This document shows positions 9,436 through 18,107 of a stretch of DNA of 64,000 nt, in pieces (position 1 is the stretch's first letter; each line of letters opens with the position of its first letter). The notes beneath the pieces are model-generated. The model worked only from the letters and a program-made list of their open reading frames with translations. It was not told the origin of the DNA and searched no databases. The translations under genes were made by a program, and so were the position numbers. Source of the stretch: an uncultured Bacteroidota bacterium (GTDB lineage: Bacteria > Bacteroidota > Bacteroidia > Flavobacteriales > Flavobacteriaceae); assembly GCA_913047695.1 (NCBI GenBank), contig CAJWUI010000008.1:16111-80110 (forward strand), in the 5' to 3' direction.

Positions 9436-10443
9436 ATGTCAGATCAAGAAAGTTCGAAACTAAAAGCGCTAAAGCTTACACTAGATAAATTAGATAAGAC
9501 TTATGGCAAGGGCGCCGTTATGAAACTAGGGGACGAAGCTATAGAAGAAGTAGAATCAATACCCTCAGGTTCGCTAGGCCTAGACATTGCCTTGGGAGTA
9601 GGAGGATACCCGCGCGGTAGAGTAATTGAAATTTATGGTCCTGAGTCTTCAGGAAAGACAACATTAACTCTACATGCAATAGCTGAATGTCAAAAGCAAG
9701 GAGGGATTGCAGCATTTATTGATGCAGAACATGCCTTTGATCGTTTTTATGCAGAAAAACTTGGAGTCGATGTTGGTGAATTAATAATTTCTCAGCCTGA
9801 TCATGGTGAACAGGCTCTTGAAATTGCGGATAACTTAATTCGATCTGGTGCTATTGATATAGTAGTAGTTGATTCAGTAGCAGCCTTGACTCCAAAAAGT
9901 GAAATAGAAGGCGAAATGGGAGATTCAAAAATGGGCTTACATGCAAGGTTAATGTCACAAGCCTTAAGAAAGCTGACCGCTTCAATAAGCAAAACTAATT
10001 GTACTGTTTTTTTTATCAATCAACTTCGTGAAAAAATTGGGGTAATGTTCGGTAATCCTGAGACTACAACTGGTGGAAATGCTCTTAAGTTTTATGCTTC
10101 TGTTCGTTTAGATATCAGAAGGTCTACTCAAATTAAAAGTGCAGAATCCGAAGTAATGGGAAATAAAACAAGAGTGAAAGTAGTAAAAAATAAAGTTGCT
10201 CCGCCTTTTCGTACAACTGAGTTTGATATTATATATGGAGAGGGAATATCTAGAATCGGTGAAATAATTGATCTTGGTGTAAATTATGAAATTATAAAAA
10301 AAAGTGGCTCATGGTTTAGTTACGGTGATACCAAGATCGGTCAGGGAAGAGATTCTGTGAAAACACTTCTTGAGGATAATCCTGATTTATTAGAAGAAAT
10401 TGAAAAAGAAATTATTGACGCACTAAAAAAATTAAATGAATAA
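9436..10443 (+). CDS. recA: DNA recombinase RecA
   Basis: 335 residues. Walker A is GPESSGKTT (68-76), Walker B lies in [12 protein letters not shown], and the L2-loop segment with [19 protein letters not shown] is conserved. RecA drives homologous recombination and the SOS response. No LexA box or TAnnTTTG element was recognised in the roughly 100-base region shared with the divergent M24 gene. It ends 7 bases before the stop of the convergent plsC. Confidence 0.98.
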   Translation: MSDQESSKLKALKLTLDKLDKTYGKGAVMKLGDEAIEEVESIPSGSLGLDIALGVGGYPRGRVIEIYGPESSGKTTLTLHAIAECQKQGGIAAFIDAEHAFDRFYAEKLGVDVGELIISQPDHGEQALEIADNLIRSGAIDIVVVDSVAALTPKSEIEGEMGDSKMGLHARLMSQALRKLTASISKTNCTVFFINQLREKIGVMFGNPETTTGGNALKFYASVRLDIRRSTQIKSAESEVMGNKTRVKVVKNKVAPPFRTTEFDIIYGEGISRIGEIIDLGVNYEIIKKSGSWFSYGDTKIGQGRDSVKTLLEDNPDLLEEIEKEIIDALKKLNE

Positions 10444-10450
10444 CACATAA

Positions 10451-11224
10451 TTAAAATACTTTCTTTTTCCATATTTCAATAGCTTTTAATGCCTGCTTCC
10501 TGGGATCCTCCAATAAACTTCTTTCAATTTCTTGATGAACTTTCATTGATAACACCTTAATAGAATTATAACCTAATTTAGAGGTCTCAATTACTTTCAA
10601 AGCCCTTACACGTAGTGAACCACAATGTCCATGAGTAGTATACCAAGGGAACTTTCTTTTACAATCATAAAAAACGATAGGTAAAATTGGTAATTTGTGT
10701 TCCACTGCCATTTTAAAAGCCCCTACTTTAAATTGATTTAAAAGTATTGTTTCATCTAAGTAATCCCTTTCAGGGAAAACACAAATACTATAACCGTTCC
10801 TTATAACCTCTTTTGCTCGCTCATAAACCTTGGAACGACTTTTAAAACTACTCCTGTCAACAGTGATTGCTGACCTTTTGTATAAATATCCAAAAATTGG
10901 AATTTTTTCAATTTCTTTTTTCCCCACAAAAACAAATGGGCTTTTCCTCATACGGAACATTAACATAATATCTATATAACTGCTATGATTGGCAACTAGG
11001 ATAATACTTTTATCATCAGGAGGAAAAGTGTTAAGCCTTTTAATTTTAAATCCCATGCAAAATAAAACAAAGGGAGACCATATATTTCTTGCTACCCAAT
11101 ACAGATATTTGTATCCATTGGGAAGTAATAAAAAAATCGCTAACGGAATAAATAGTAATATAACAGGAAAAGCAGATAGAGCATAAAACCAAATTCTCCA
11201 GAGAATCAATAGGACCTTTCTCAT
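10451..11224 (-). CDS. plsC: 1-acyl-sn-glycerol-3-phosphate acyltransferase (PlsC family)
   Basis: 257 residues. The acyltransferase motif I is NHSSYID (HxxxxD), motif II-like VDRSSFKSR follows, and FPERD corresponds to the glycerol-phosphate binding FPEG block. An N-terminal hydrophobic region (about 8-40) anchors it to the membrane. It transfers an acyl chain to lysophosphatidic acid in phospholipid synthesis; other lysolipids are possible. A TAnnTTTG element sits 7 bases upstream of its ATG, and the gene is divergent from trpS. Confidence 0.88.
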   Translation of the reverse strand: MRKVLLILWRIWFYALSAFPVILLFIPLAIFLLLPNGYKYLYWVARNIWSPFVLFCMGFKIKRLNTFPPDDKSIILVANHSSYIDIMLMFRMRKSPFVFVGKKEIEKIPIFGYLYKRSAITVDRSSFKSRSKVYERAKEVIRNGYSICVFPERDYLDETILLNQFKVGAFKMAVEHKLPILPIVFYDCKRKFPWYTTHGHCGSLRVRALKVIETSKLGYNSIKVLSMKVHQEIERSLLEDPRKQALKAIEIWKKKVF

Positions 11225-11231
11225 AATAAAT

Positions 11232-11239
11232 CAAATATA
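11232..11239 (-). promoter_or_regulatory. TAnnTTTG -7 element for plsC
   Basis: TATATTTG on the minus strand, 7 bases before the plsC start codon, implies a very short 5' leader. No TTG at a normal -33 distance is evident. Confidence 0.5.
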
Positions 11240-11343
11240 TTCATTTCAGAAATTTTTATGTTTCGTTAAGAGTAACATTATAACATGATTGAGAACAGAG
11301 ATTGTAAATAAATTTTTATTTCAGAAAATTCTATATATGAGAG

Positions 11344-11374
11344 TTGCTCTCAAATTAGAGGAAATGTACCTTTG
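11344..11374 (+). promoter_or_regulatory. Promoter for trpS
   Basis: TTG at 11344-11346, a 20-base spacer and TACCTTTG at 11367-11374 form one of the best Bacteroidota promoters in the window. The start codon follows 15 bases later. Confidence 0.7.
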
Positions 11375-11389
11375 TTTAAAATTTTATAA

Positions 11390-12358
11390 ATGGCACGTAT
11401 CTTAACTGGTGTTCAGTCAACTGGTACTCCCCACCTAGGAAATCTCTTGGGTGCTGTACTGCCTGCTATAAAGATGGCTAAGGAAACAACTGATGACTCT
11501 TTTTTGTTTATTGCTGATTTGCACTCTCTAACGCAAATAAAAAAAGGAAAAATACTTCGAGAAAATACTCTTTCAACTGCTGCTACATGGCTTGCCTGCG
11601 GGTTAGACATAGAAAAAACACATTTCTATAAACAAAGTGATATAAATGAAGTAACAGAATTGACCTGGTATTTAAATTGTTTTTTCCCTTACCAGCGTCT
11701 TACTCTTGCCCATTCATTTAAAGATAAATCAGAAGATTTATCAGATGTCAATACTGGTTTGTTTACTTACCCTATGTTAATGGCTGCGGATATTCTTCTT
11801 TATGATGCAGAAATTGTACCTGTTGGAAAAGATCAACTTCAACATATTGAAATTACTAGGGATGTAGCATCAAGATTTAATCACCAAATGGGAGAAACAT
11901 TTGTAATTCCTGAAGCAAAAATAGAAGCTGACACCCAATACGTCCCTGGAACTGACGGACAAAAAATGAGTAAATCAAAAAGAAATACAATAGATATTTT
12001 TTTACCAGAAAGGAGTTTGAGGAAACAAATTATGAGTATTCAAACAGACAGTATTCCCATTGAAGACCCAAAAGACCCTGAAAGTTGCAACGTTTTTTCA
12101 CTTTATGCGATTTTAGCTTCTAAATCTGAAACTGAAATTCTAAAAGAAAAATATCTTCAAGGAGGATTAGGATATGGACAAGCTAAGCAAGAACTTTTCG
12201 ACTTAATATTAACTCGTTTTTCTGATGAGCGTAATAACTACAACTACTTTATCAAAAATCCTAAGGTTGTAAATTTAGCACTATCTAAAGGTGCAGAAAA
12301 AGCTAGAAAAGTTGCAAAAGAAGTTTTATTAAGAGTTCGAAACAAAATAGGTTATTAA
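11390..12358 (+). CDS. trpS: Tryptophan--tRNA ligase
   Basis: 322 residues, a normal length. The class I signature HIGH appears as PHLG (residues 14-17) and KMSKS at 192-196. The segment TGLFTYPMLMAADILLY and the motif VGKDQLQHIE are characteristic of TrpRS. It charges tRNA-Trp with tryptophan. It has its own promoter and is followed by a separately promoted gene, so it is probably a single-gene transcript. Confidence 0.97.
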   Translation: MARILTGVQSTGTPHLGNLLGAVLPAIKMAKETTDDSFLFIADLHSLTQIKKGKILRENTLSTAATWLACGLDIEKTHFYKQSDINEVTELTWYLNCFFPYQRLTLAHSFKDKSEDLSDVNTGLFTYPMLMAADILLYDAEIVPVGKDQLQHIEITRDVASRFNHQMGETFVIPEAKIEADTQYVPGTDGQKMSKSKRNTIDIFLPERSLRKQIMSIQTDSIPIEDPKDPESCNVFSLYAILASKSETEILKEKYLQGGLGYGQAKQELFDLILTRFSDERNNYNYFIKNPKVVNLALSKGAEKARKVAKEVLLRVRNKIGY

Positions 12359-12425
12359 TAATTATTTAATCTTGATATAGATTAATTAGAAAACCAAAGT
12401 TTTCAGCTTTATTCTAATATTTTAC

Positions 12426-12433
12426 TATTTTTG
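12426..12433 (+). promoter_or_regulatory. TAnnTTTG -7 element immediately before the HU/SPOR gene
   Basis: TATTTTTG ends only 4 bases before the ATG at 12438. If transcription starts the usual few bases downstream, the mRNA would be leaderless or nearly so. Confidence 0.5.
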
Positions 12434-12437
12434 GTTA

Positions 12438-13403
12438 ATGCATCTTTCAAGTCTCATAAAAGAACTTTTATTTCAGTATGAATGTGTAACCATTCCAAAT
12501 TTTGGTGCATTCCTTACCCGTTCTCTAGAAGCAAAACTAGATGATGACGGAACTTTTTTCCCTCCTCTTAAAGAAGTAACTTTTAACCAATTATTGTCTT
12601 CTAATGACGGTATTTTGGCTAATTATGTTGCTGGGATAAAAAAAGTTTCGTACGAAAATGCTATCAGGATAATAGAAAAGGAAGTTAGTGTATGGAAAAA
12701 AAGGTTACAAACCCAAACAATTCATTTTCCTGGAGTTGGTGATATAAAGCTTAACGAGGAAAATAAATTTGAGTTTTCTCCTTGGGGAAAAGTTAATTTT
12801 GAATTGAGGTCCTATGGGCTTCATTTTTTTAAACGAAATAAAATTAAAGAACCTACGTTTACAAGAAAAACAATTAATGTTATGGATGAACAAAACAAAG
12901 AAGACTTAGTTTTTACTCCTGATCAGGATGAAAACAAAAATAAATTACCAATTCTAAAATACGTTGCAATTGCAGCAGTTACAGTATTAATTTTAGGTGC
13001 TGGATATTTTTTTAGCGATAGATATGTTACCGAACAAAAAATTGCTGAACAGGAAAAAGCACAAAAACAGATTGAAAAAAATGTGCAGGAAGCAACATTT
13101 AAATTAGAAGATTTATCCTCAATAAATATCATTGTTTCTGCAAAACCTGAAAAGGAAGACCTTGTCTTAAAACAAGATTACTATAGTGTTATTGCAGGCT
13201 CATTTCGGTCTATGGAAAACGCTACAAGGAGACTAGAACAATTAAAGAACGAAGGATACCCTGCAGCACTTGCTGAAATAAATCCAGAAGGAATTCACCG
13301 TGTAGCTTATGGAAGATATTTAGATAAAAAAGAAGCTATAAATATGCTTTATTTCATAAAATATACACTAAAGGAGGAAGCTTGGTATTTAGAAGAAAAA
13401 TAA
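12438..13403 (+). CDS. HU-CCDC81 and SPOR domain protein
   Basis: 321 residues. The N-terminus (about 1-125) matches the CCDC81-type prokaryotic HU module common in Bacteroidota (LLFQYECVTIPNFGAF, then NDGILANYVAG). One membrane helix at about 174-193 (YVAIAAVTVLILGAGYFF) is followed by a coiled-coil-prone Glu/Lys/Gln stretch. A C-terminal SPOR domain (YYSVIAGSF ... AYGRYLDKKEA, about 247-316) binds denuded glycan strands of septal peptidoglycan. This suggests an envelope protein with a cytoplasmic, possibly DNA- or protein-binding, module. Its function is not established. It converges with the EnvC-like gene, one base apart. Confidence 0.85.
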   Translation: MHLSSLIKELLFQYECVTIPNFGAFLTRSLEAKLDDDGTFFPPLKEVTFNQLLSSNDGILANYVAGIKKVSYENAIRIIEKEVSVWKKRLQTQTIHFPGVGDIKLNEENKFEFSPWGKVNFELRSYGLHFFKRNKIKEPTFTRKTINVMDEQNKEDLVFTPDQDENKNKLPILKYVAIAAVTVLILGAGYFFSDRYVTEQKIAEQEKAQKQIEKNVQEATFKLEDLSSINIIVSAKPEKEDLVLKQDYYSVIAGSFRSMENATRRLEQLKNEGYPAALAEINPEGIHRVAYGRYLDKKEAINMLYFIKYTLKEEAWYLEEK

Positions 13404-13404
13404 A

Positions 13405-14622
13405 TTACATTTGATAAACCCAATCTTTTGGGTTAAGAGCTTTGATATTATTGAATATTCCGAATTGAAGTTGGGTCTTGCCTGTTTGTTTGTTTGTAAA
13501 AACCTCGCCTATCACTTGTTTTGATGAAACCTTTTCTCCTTTTTTTACATAGAGTTTAGACAGGTTTGTGTAAAGAGTAATATAACTCCCGTGACGTATC
13601 AACACAGATGGATTACTCCCTTTAATTATAATAATAGACATTACCTCTCCATCAAAAACAGCACGAACTTTTGCAAAAGGTTCTGTAGATATTATTACGC
13701 CATTGCTCTGAATAATAGTTGTCTTTACAACTGAATGTCTTTGCCTACCAAATCCCTGAGTTACAACTCCTTTTTCTAACGGCCAGGGTAGACGTCCTTT
13801 GTTTTCTCGAAAATTTTCAGCTATCAATTTTGATTCAGGAGTGAGTTGAAAAACATCCTTTGCTGTTTTTCCTGAAATTCTATTAGACTCTGCGATCGCC
13901 TCACGAATTAATCTATTTATTTCTTTATTTATTTTTTCGCGTTGCTTTTGTTTTTTTGCGATTTGTAATTTCAAAGATTTTTGTTTAATTCTCAAAGTAT
14001 TTATTAAATCTCGTTGCTTTTTTTCTTCTTCTACAAGCTTTTGCTGAACTATTCTATTTTCATTGATCAGTTTTGTTTTTATTTCGTTTTCTTCGATTAA
14101 AATTTTGTTTAGATTTTGTAACAATTTAGTCTTTTCAGCAATCTCTAAACCTTGATTTCTTCGATATCTAGCATATTGTTTTAAATACTGAATTCGTCTG
14201 TATGCCTGTAAAAAATTTTTCGATGAAAATAAAAACATTAACCTGTTTTGATAGGATTTACTTGCATATGATTTTTGAATCATCTTAGCATATTCTTTTT
14301 TTAATTCATCCAATTCTTTCCTTTGAGTATCAATATTTCTCTGATTTATATTTATTTTTCTTGTTAAAAGGTTAGCCTGCATATTTGTTACTTTAATTAA
14401 TTCTGATCTAACATTTAATCTTACCTGAATATCATCTACTTCATCAATTGCGTTTTTTCTGGTTTTAGTATTTGAAAAAAGTAGATTATTAATTTGTTTG
14501 ATTTCATTCATTAGTTTAGTTCTCTGAGCTTCAAGTTTTTTTTGCTGATCATTACTAATCTGTGAAAACAGCTGATTGAACGAAATTAAACTAAATAGGC
14601 ACAAGAAAAACAGCCTTCTCAT
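13405..14622 (-). CDS. EnvC-like coiled-coil protein with degenerate M23 (LytM) domain
   Basis: 405 residues with a signal peptide (ending QLFSQ). A long coiled coil (about 25-250, rich in Lys, Gln, Glu, Asn) precedes a C-terminal LytM domain. The zinc ligands of active M23 enzymes are missing: the first HxxxD position reads NGVII and the HxH position reads LQFGI. It therefore resembles EnvC/NlpD-type activators of amidases in cell separation rather than a peptidase. It directly follows the DUF4292 gene (adjacent bases), which follows dut, an arrangement consistent with one operon. Confidence 0.85.
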   Translation of the reverse strand: MRRLFFLCLFSLISFNQLFSQISNDQQKKLEAQRTKLMNEIKQINNLLFSNTKTRKNAIDEVDDIQVRLNVRSELIKVTNMQANLLTRKININQRNIDTQRKELDELKKEYAKMIQKSYASKSYQNRLMFLFSSKNFLQAYRRIQYLKQYARYRRNQGLEIAEKTKLLQNLNKILIEENEIKTKLINENRIVQQKLVEEEKKQRDLINTLRIKQKSLKLQIAKKQKQREKINKEINRLIREAIAESNRISGKTAKDVFQLTPESKLIAENFRENKGRLPWPLEKGVVTQGFGRQRHSVVKTTIIQSNGVIISTEPFAKVRAVFDGEVMSIIIIKGSNPSVLIRHGSYITLYTNLSKLYVKKGEKVSSKQVIGEVFTNKQTGKTQLQFGIFNNIKALNPKDWVYQM

Positions 14623-15402
14623 TTAAAACTTTATTTTGGAATAGCCTGCTGGGATTTCAAATGGAAAAGTCAATGCTTCCGTAAAATTAGTTTTACTAAA
14701 CTCTAAAGCTAATTTTCGTGAACTGTTCCCATCGAATAAGACCATCTCTATTTGAGTGGGCAGAGATTTTCCTTCGATTCTAATATGCCTCAAATATTTT
14801 ATTGTTAAACTATACGTAGTTCCTGGGATAAGAAAACGTTGCTCCTTAAGCAAAAAGCTTGCAGGATCGAAAAAAAGAGTCGGTGCGAAAATTGATCGTT
14901 TCCCTTTTGGTGAAAGTATATAGTAATTTGGATTCATAATCTGTTTCCATTGTCCTTGAGCAGGATCAGAAAATGGCTTCCCAAGAAATAAATTTTCAAA
15001 ATCATTAAAGCCAAATTTTGTTCCAAAAGAACTATTAATTAAATCAAAGTTGCCTTTGAAATAGGTTTTTTGAAATTTTTCATAAAAGGAAATTTCATTA
15101 GGTGTAACTTTCATTTTTGCAATAGGTATTAACATTGTAGCACTTAGCCAAATTATTTTTTTGGTTTGCATTCTTAACTGAACTATAATCTGCTGTTCCC
15201 TTTTTCCATCATTGTAGACTGCTTTAATTCTTGAGCGAAGTTTGTCTATTTTGGGATAATTATTTTTTATTTTTAAAACTAAAGCATCTAAGTCTACATT
15301 TTTTATAGGAGTTTTTGTAGGTAATACATTTATTGTTTTGCAAGAAATTATGAATAAGAAATTCAGTATGACTATTGAAATGTGTTTTAAATTTTTCCCC
15401 AT
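14623..15402 (-). CDS. DUF4292 lipoprotein
   Basis: 259 residues. A lipobox with Cys at about residue 21 (FIISCKT) is followed by the DUF4292 core, including KLRSRIKAVYNDGKREQQ and LSATMLIPIAKMKVTPNEI. The fold family resembles LolA/LolB-type lipoprotein carriers, so a role in handling lipoproteins or outer-membrane lipids is plausible but inferred. It sits 3 bases downstream of dut and directly abuts the EnvC-like gene. Confidence 0.8.
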   Translation of the reverse strand: MGKNLKHISIVILNFLFIISCKTINVLPTKTPIKNVDLDALVLKIKNNYPKIDKLRSRIKAVYNDGKREQQIIVQLRMQTKKIIWLSATMLIPIAKMKVTPNEISFYEKFQKTYFKGNFDLINSSFGTKFGFNDFENLFLGKPFSDPAQGQWKQIMNPNYYILSPKGKRSIFAPTLFFDPASFLLKEQRFLIPGTTYSLTIKYLRHIRIEGKSLPTQIEMVLFDGNSSRKLALEFSKTNFTEALTFPFEIPAGYSKIKF

Positions 15403-15405
15403 CGT

Positions 15406-15843
15406 CTATTTTTCACCTGTACTACCAAACCCCCCAAATCCTCGATTGGTTTTTGGAAGCTCTTTAATTATTTTCCAATTAATTTTTTCATATTTTGTTA
15501 AAACTAATTGTGCTATACGGTCACCTCCATTAATTGTAAATGCCTGATTTGATAAATTCACCAATATAACACCAATTTCTCCCCTATAATCTGAGTCTAT
15601 CGTCCCGGGCGAATTTAGAATTGATATTCCATGTTTAGCTGCTAAGCCACTCCTTGGTCTTACTTGAGCCTCAAACCCTTCTGGTAAGGCCAACTTTATT
15701 CCAGTCCGTATAATTTTTCTTTCCAAAGGTTTTAATTCTAAGGGCTTTTCTAAAAATGCTTTTAAATCTACTCCAGCAGAATCAATAGTAGCATAGGATG
15801 GAAGTTCAAATGGGCTTTCATTTATTATATAAACTTCTGTCAT
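15406..15843 (-). CDS. dut: dUTP diphosphatase
   Basis: 145 residues. All five dUTPase motifs are present: DSAGVDLKA, RPRSGLA, GTIDSDYRGEIGVIL, GDRIAQLVL and the C-terminal P-loop-like GFGSTG. It hydrolyses dUTP to dUMP, keeping uracil out of DNA and feeding dTMP synthesis, as a trimer. It appears to head the dut, DUF4292, EnvC-like transcript. Upstream (15844-15958) is AT-rich with only a one-off match to the -7 element (TAAATTTA). Confidence 0.96.
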   Translation of the reverse strand: MTEVYIINESPFELPSYATIDSAGVDLKAFLEKPLELKPLERKIIRTGIKLALPEGFEAQVRPRSGLAAKHGISILNSPGTIDSDYRGEIGVILVNLSNQAFTINGGDRIAQLVLTKYEKINWKIIKELPKTNRGFGGFGSTGEK

Positions 15844-15958
15844 TTTACTGAATTCTATAACTTAAATTTACAAAAACCCGTCCCTTAAAAGTTTTATTTA
15901 AAAATTACTTTCTTCTTTTTTTGTTAACGATTTCATTCAAGAAGGTTTGTTACCAGCA

Positions 15959-16564
15959 TTAGTTTCCGGTGCAATTAAAATAGCGAACGCCTTCCCAATC
16001 TCTCTTGAAAAAGTCGTTTTTGTCTTTTATAAATTCTTCCAAAGTACTGTTTTCAGGGACCATTGATAGCCACATAATGGGATAGTTATCAGGAGCAGAT
16101 GTTACTTCTGAACGTTCATAAGGATGGCGATATCTATATCTAGCATGTCCAGCTTCGTGATAAAATGTATAAAGCCTTTGAACAATAGAAAAATCTTCCC
16201 AAAATGACTTGATAATTTCGAAGCTCACTGTTTCGTCATTACAAACATCATATGCTCTTCCAGCATGATCAGCCGTTACTCCAGATGCAAAATCAGGTTC
16301 GTTTCCAAAAAAAAGGTTCATTGTTCTTCCAGACCCAGGGTCAACTTTCCCTGAACGAATTGCATCAGCAACAAAAAGGTCCCAGTATTCTTCTAAAGTG
16401 CTATTTTCGTCAATTACTGAATAAAAAGGATCTACTTCCTCCTCTTCTAATTCTTCTTGAACAACTTCAGGTTCAGAAAGTTCTTCCTCTTCGCTCGCAC
16501 ACGAAAATAATATAGATGAATATAATGGTAAGTGTAATATCCAAATGTATAGTATCTTTTTCAT
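15959..16564 (-). CDS. Putative lipoprotein metallopeptidase with HEAGH motif
   Basis: 201 residues, family not recognised. The signal has Cys at about residue 22 (ILFSCASEEE), and a very acidic Glu-rich tract (residues about 24-46) probably tethers the mature domain off the membrane. HEAGH in FYHEAGHARYRYRH matches the HExxH zinc-binding motif of metallopeptidases; a downstream third ligand is not assignable by eye. It looks complete rather than truncated. It stands alone between dut and the divergent GH63 gene, with 158 bases of intergenic DNA that lacks an exact promoter match. Confidence 0.6.
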   Translation of the reverse strand: MKKILYIWILHLPLYSSILFSCASEEEELSEPEVVQEELEEEEVDPFYSVIDENSTLEEYWDLFVADAIRSGKVDPGSGRTMNLFFGNEPDFASGVTADHAGRAYDVCNDETVSFEIIKSFWEDFSIVQRLYTFYHEAGHARYRYRHPYERSEVTSAPDNYPIMWLSMVPENSTLEEFIKDKNDFFKRDWEGVRYFNCTGN

Positions 16565-16722
16565 AATTTTTTTATAGCTTCTGCAATATAATTCTTTTTG
16601 TATTATCTAATTTTTTGATTCAGAAAATTTTAATCAATGTTTAACTTATATACAATTAAAACAAATATTAATTATTACAAATCGGATGTTTTGTAAACGG
16701 CTCCTAACTTACTAATTCAATA

Positions 16723-18039
16723 ATGGCAGACAAATTTTTAATTGACAAAGCTAAAACAGTTTTGAACCAAAACTTTCAAAAAAAGGGATTCACTATTCCA
16801 AGTAAAAATCTTTATCCATTTCAATGGAAATGGGACTCTGGATTTATAGCTATTGGTTTTGCACATTTTGACATGGAAAAGGCAAAAAAAGAAATTAATA
16901 GCCTTCTTAATGCTCAATGGAAAAATGGTTTTATACCGCATATAGTTTTTCATACTAAAAATGACTCGTACTTTCCAGGGGCTGATTTTCACAAATCGTC
17001 TCTTCATCCTCAATCTCCAGCTCATATTGATACCTCTGGTATTACTCAACCGCCAGTCTTAGGCTTTGTCTTAGAAAAGCTGTACAATATAGCTGATGAT
17101 AAAGAAGATGTTTTAAACTTTTTAAAAAATCAAATTGATAAGGTCTATAAAAATCACAAGTATTTTTATTCAAAAAGAGATATAAATAATGAAGGGTTAG
17201 TTTACATATATCACAATTGGGAATCAGGAACAGATAATTCTCCTGTCTGGGATGACATATGGAAAACTATGAATCCTCCTAGATATAAATTCGAAAGAAA
17301 AGATACTACTCATGTTGATTATTCACAACGCCCTACAGATAGAGAATATGATCATTACATTGATATAATTGAGCTTGCCAAAAAGTTTAACTATGATGAT
17401 CATAAAATTGCTAAACACTCACCATTCTTAGTTCAGGACCCTCTATTTAATTCAATTTTGATAAGATCTAATGAATCACTAATAAAGCTCTATAAGATTT
17501 TAGGTGGAAATGAAGAAAAAATAAAATACTTGAAATCCAAAAATGAAAAAAGCCTTACCAGTATAAATGAAAAGCTCTATAATTCGTCAATCGGTGCTTA
17601 CTCACACTTTGATCTCAGGAACAAAAAAAATATTCCACTTATTTGCTCGTCATCTTTTAGTCCTCTTTTTTGTGGAGCACCAAATTTTAAAAAAGCACAG
17701 AGACTAAAAAATACGTTGGTTGAAAAGTTTGGTAAAGAAGACTATTATCTTTGTTCTTCATTTGATCCCGAGGGAATACAACATGATCAGAAAAAGTATT
17801 GGAGAGGACCTGTTTGGATTAACTTAAATTGGATACTTTACCAGGGGTTTAAAAGGTATAAATTTAAAGAAACGGCAAAAAGAATCAAAAATGATTCACT
17901 CGAATTAGTTGATAAATTTGGTTTTTATGAGTATTTCAATCCATCCAAAGAAAATTCTAAAAAAAATAATAAAGGATATGGCGGAGAAAACTTTTCTTGG
18001 AGTGCTGCTCTAACAATTGATTTTTTACATGAAAAATGA
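16723..18039 (+). CDS. GH63-family glucosylglycerate/mannosylglycerate hydrolase-like enzyme
   Basis: 438 residues without a signal peptide, hence cytoplasmic. It has the (alpha/alpha)6-barrel features of the GH63 glucosylglycerate and mannosylglycerate hydrolases: YPFQWKWDSGF near the N-terminus, NGFIPHIVFH, a probable catalytic acid Asp171 in ESGTDNSPVWD, YWRGPVWINLNW, and a probable base Glu422 in GENFSWSAAL. These enzymes split the glycosidic bond to give glucose or mannose plus glycerate. The next two genes encode a solute symporter and a glycerate kinase, which strongly supports this substrate class over trehalose or N-glycan trimming. Which sugar is attached cannot be read from sequence. 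Confidence 0.8.
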   Translation: MADKFLIDKAKTVLNQNFQKKGFTIPSKNLYPFQWKWDSGFIAIGFAHFDMEKAKKEINSLLNAQWKNGFIPHIVFHTKNDSYFPGADFHKSSLHPQSPAHIDTSGITQPPVLGFVLEKLYNIADDKEDVLNFLKNQIDKVYKNHKYFYSKRDINNEGLVYIYHNWESGTDNSPVWDDIWKTMNPPRYKFERKDTTHVDYSQRPTDREYDHYIDIIELAKKFNYDDHKIAKHSPFLVQDPLFNSILIRSNESLIKLYKILGGNEEKIKYLKSKNEKSLTSINEKLYNSSIGAYSHFDLRNKKNIPLICSSSFSPLFCGAPNFKKAQRLKNTLVEKFGKEDYYLCSSFDPEGIQHDQKKYWRGPVWINLNWILYQGFKRYKFKETAKRIKNDSLELVDKFGFYEYFNPSKENSKKNNKGYGGENFSWSAALTIDFLHEK

Positions 18040-18107
18040 CTTTTGAATCACGTTTTCTCTTAGATTAGATTAATTCGCCATTATAATTAAAATTTTTAAA
18101 AATATAG

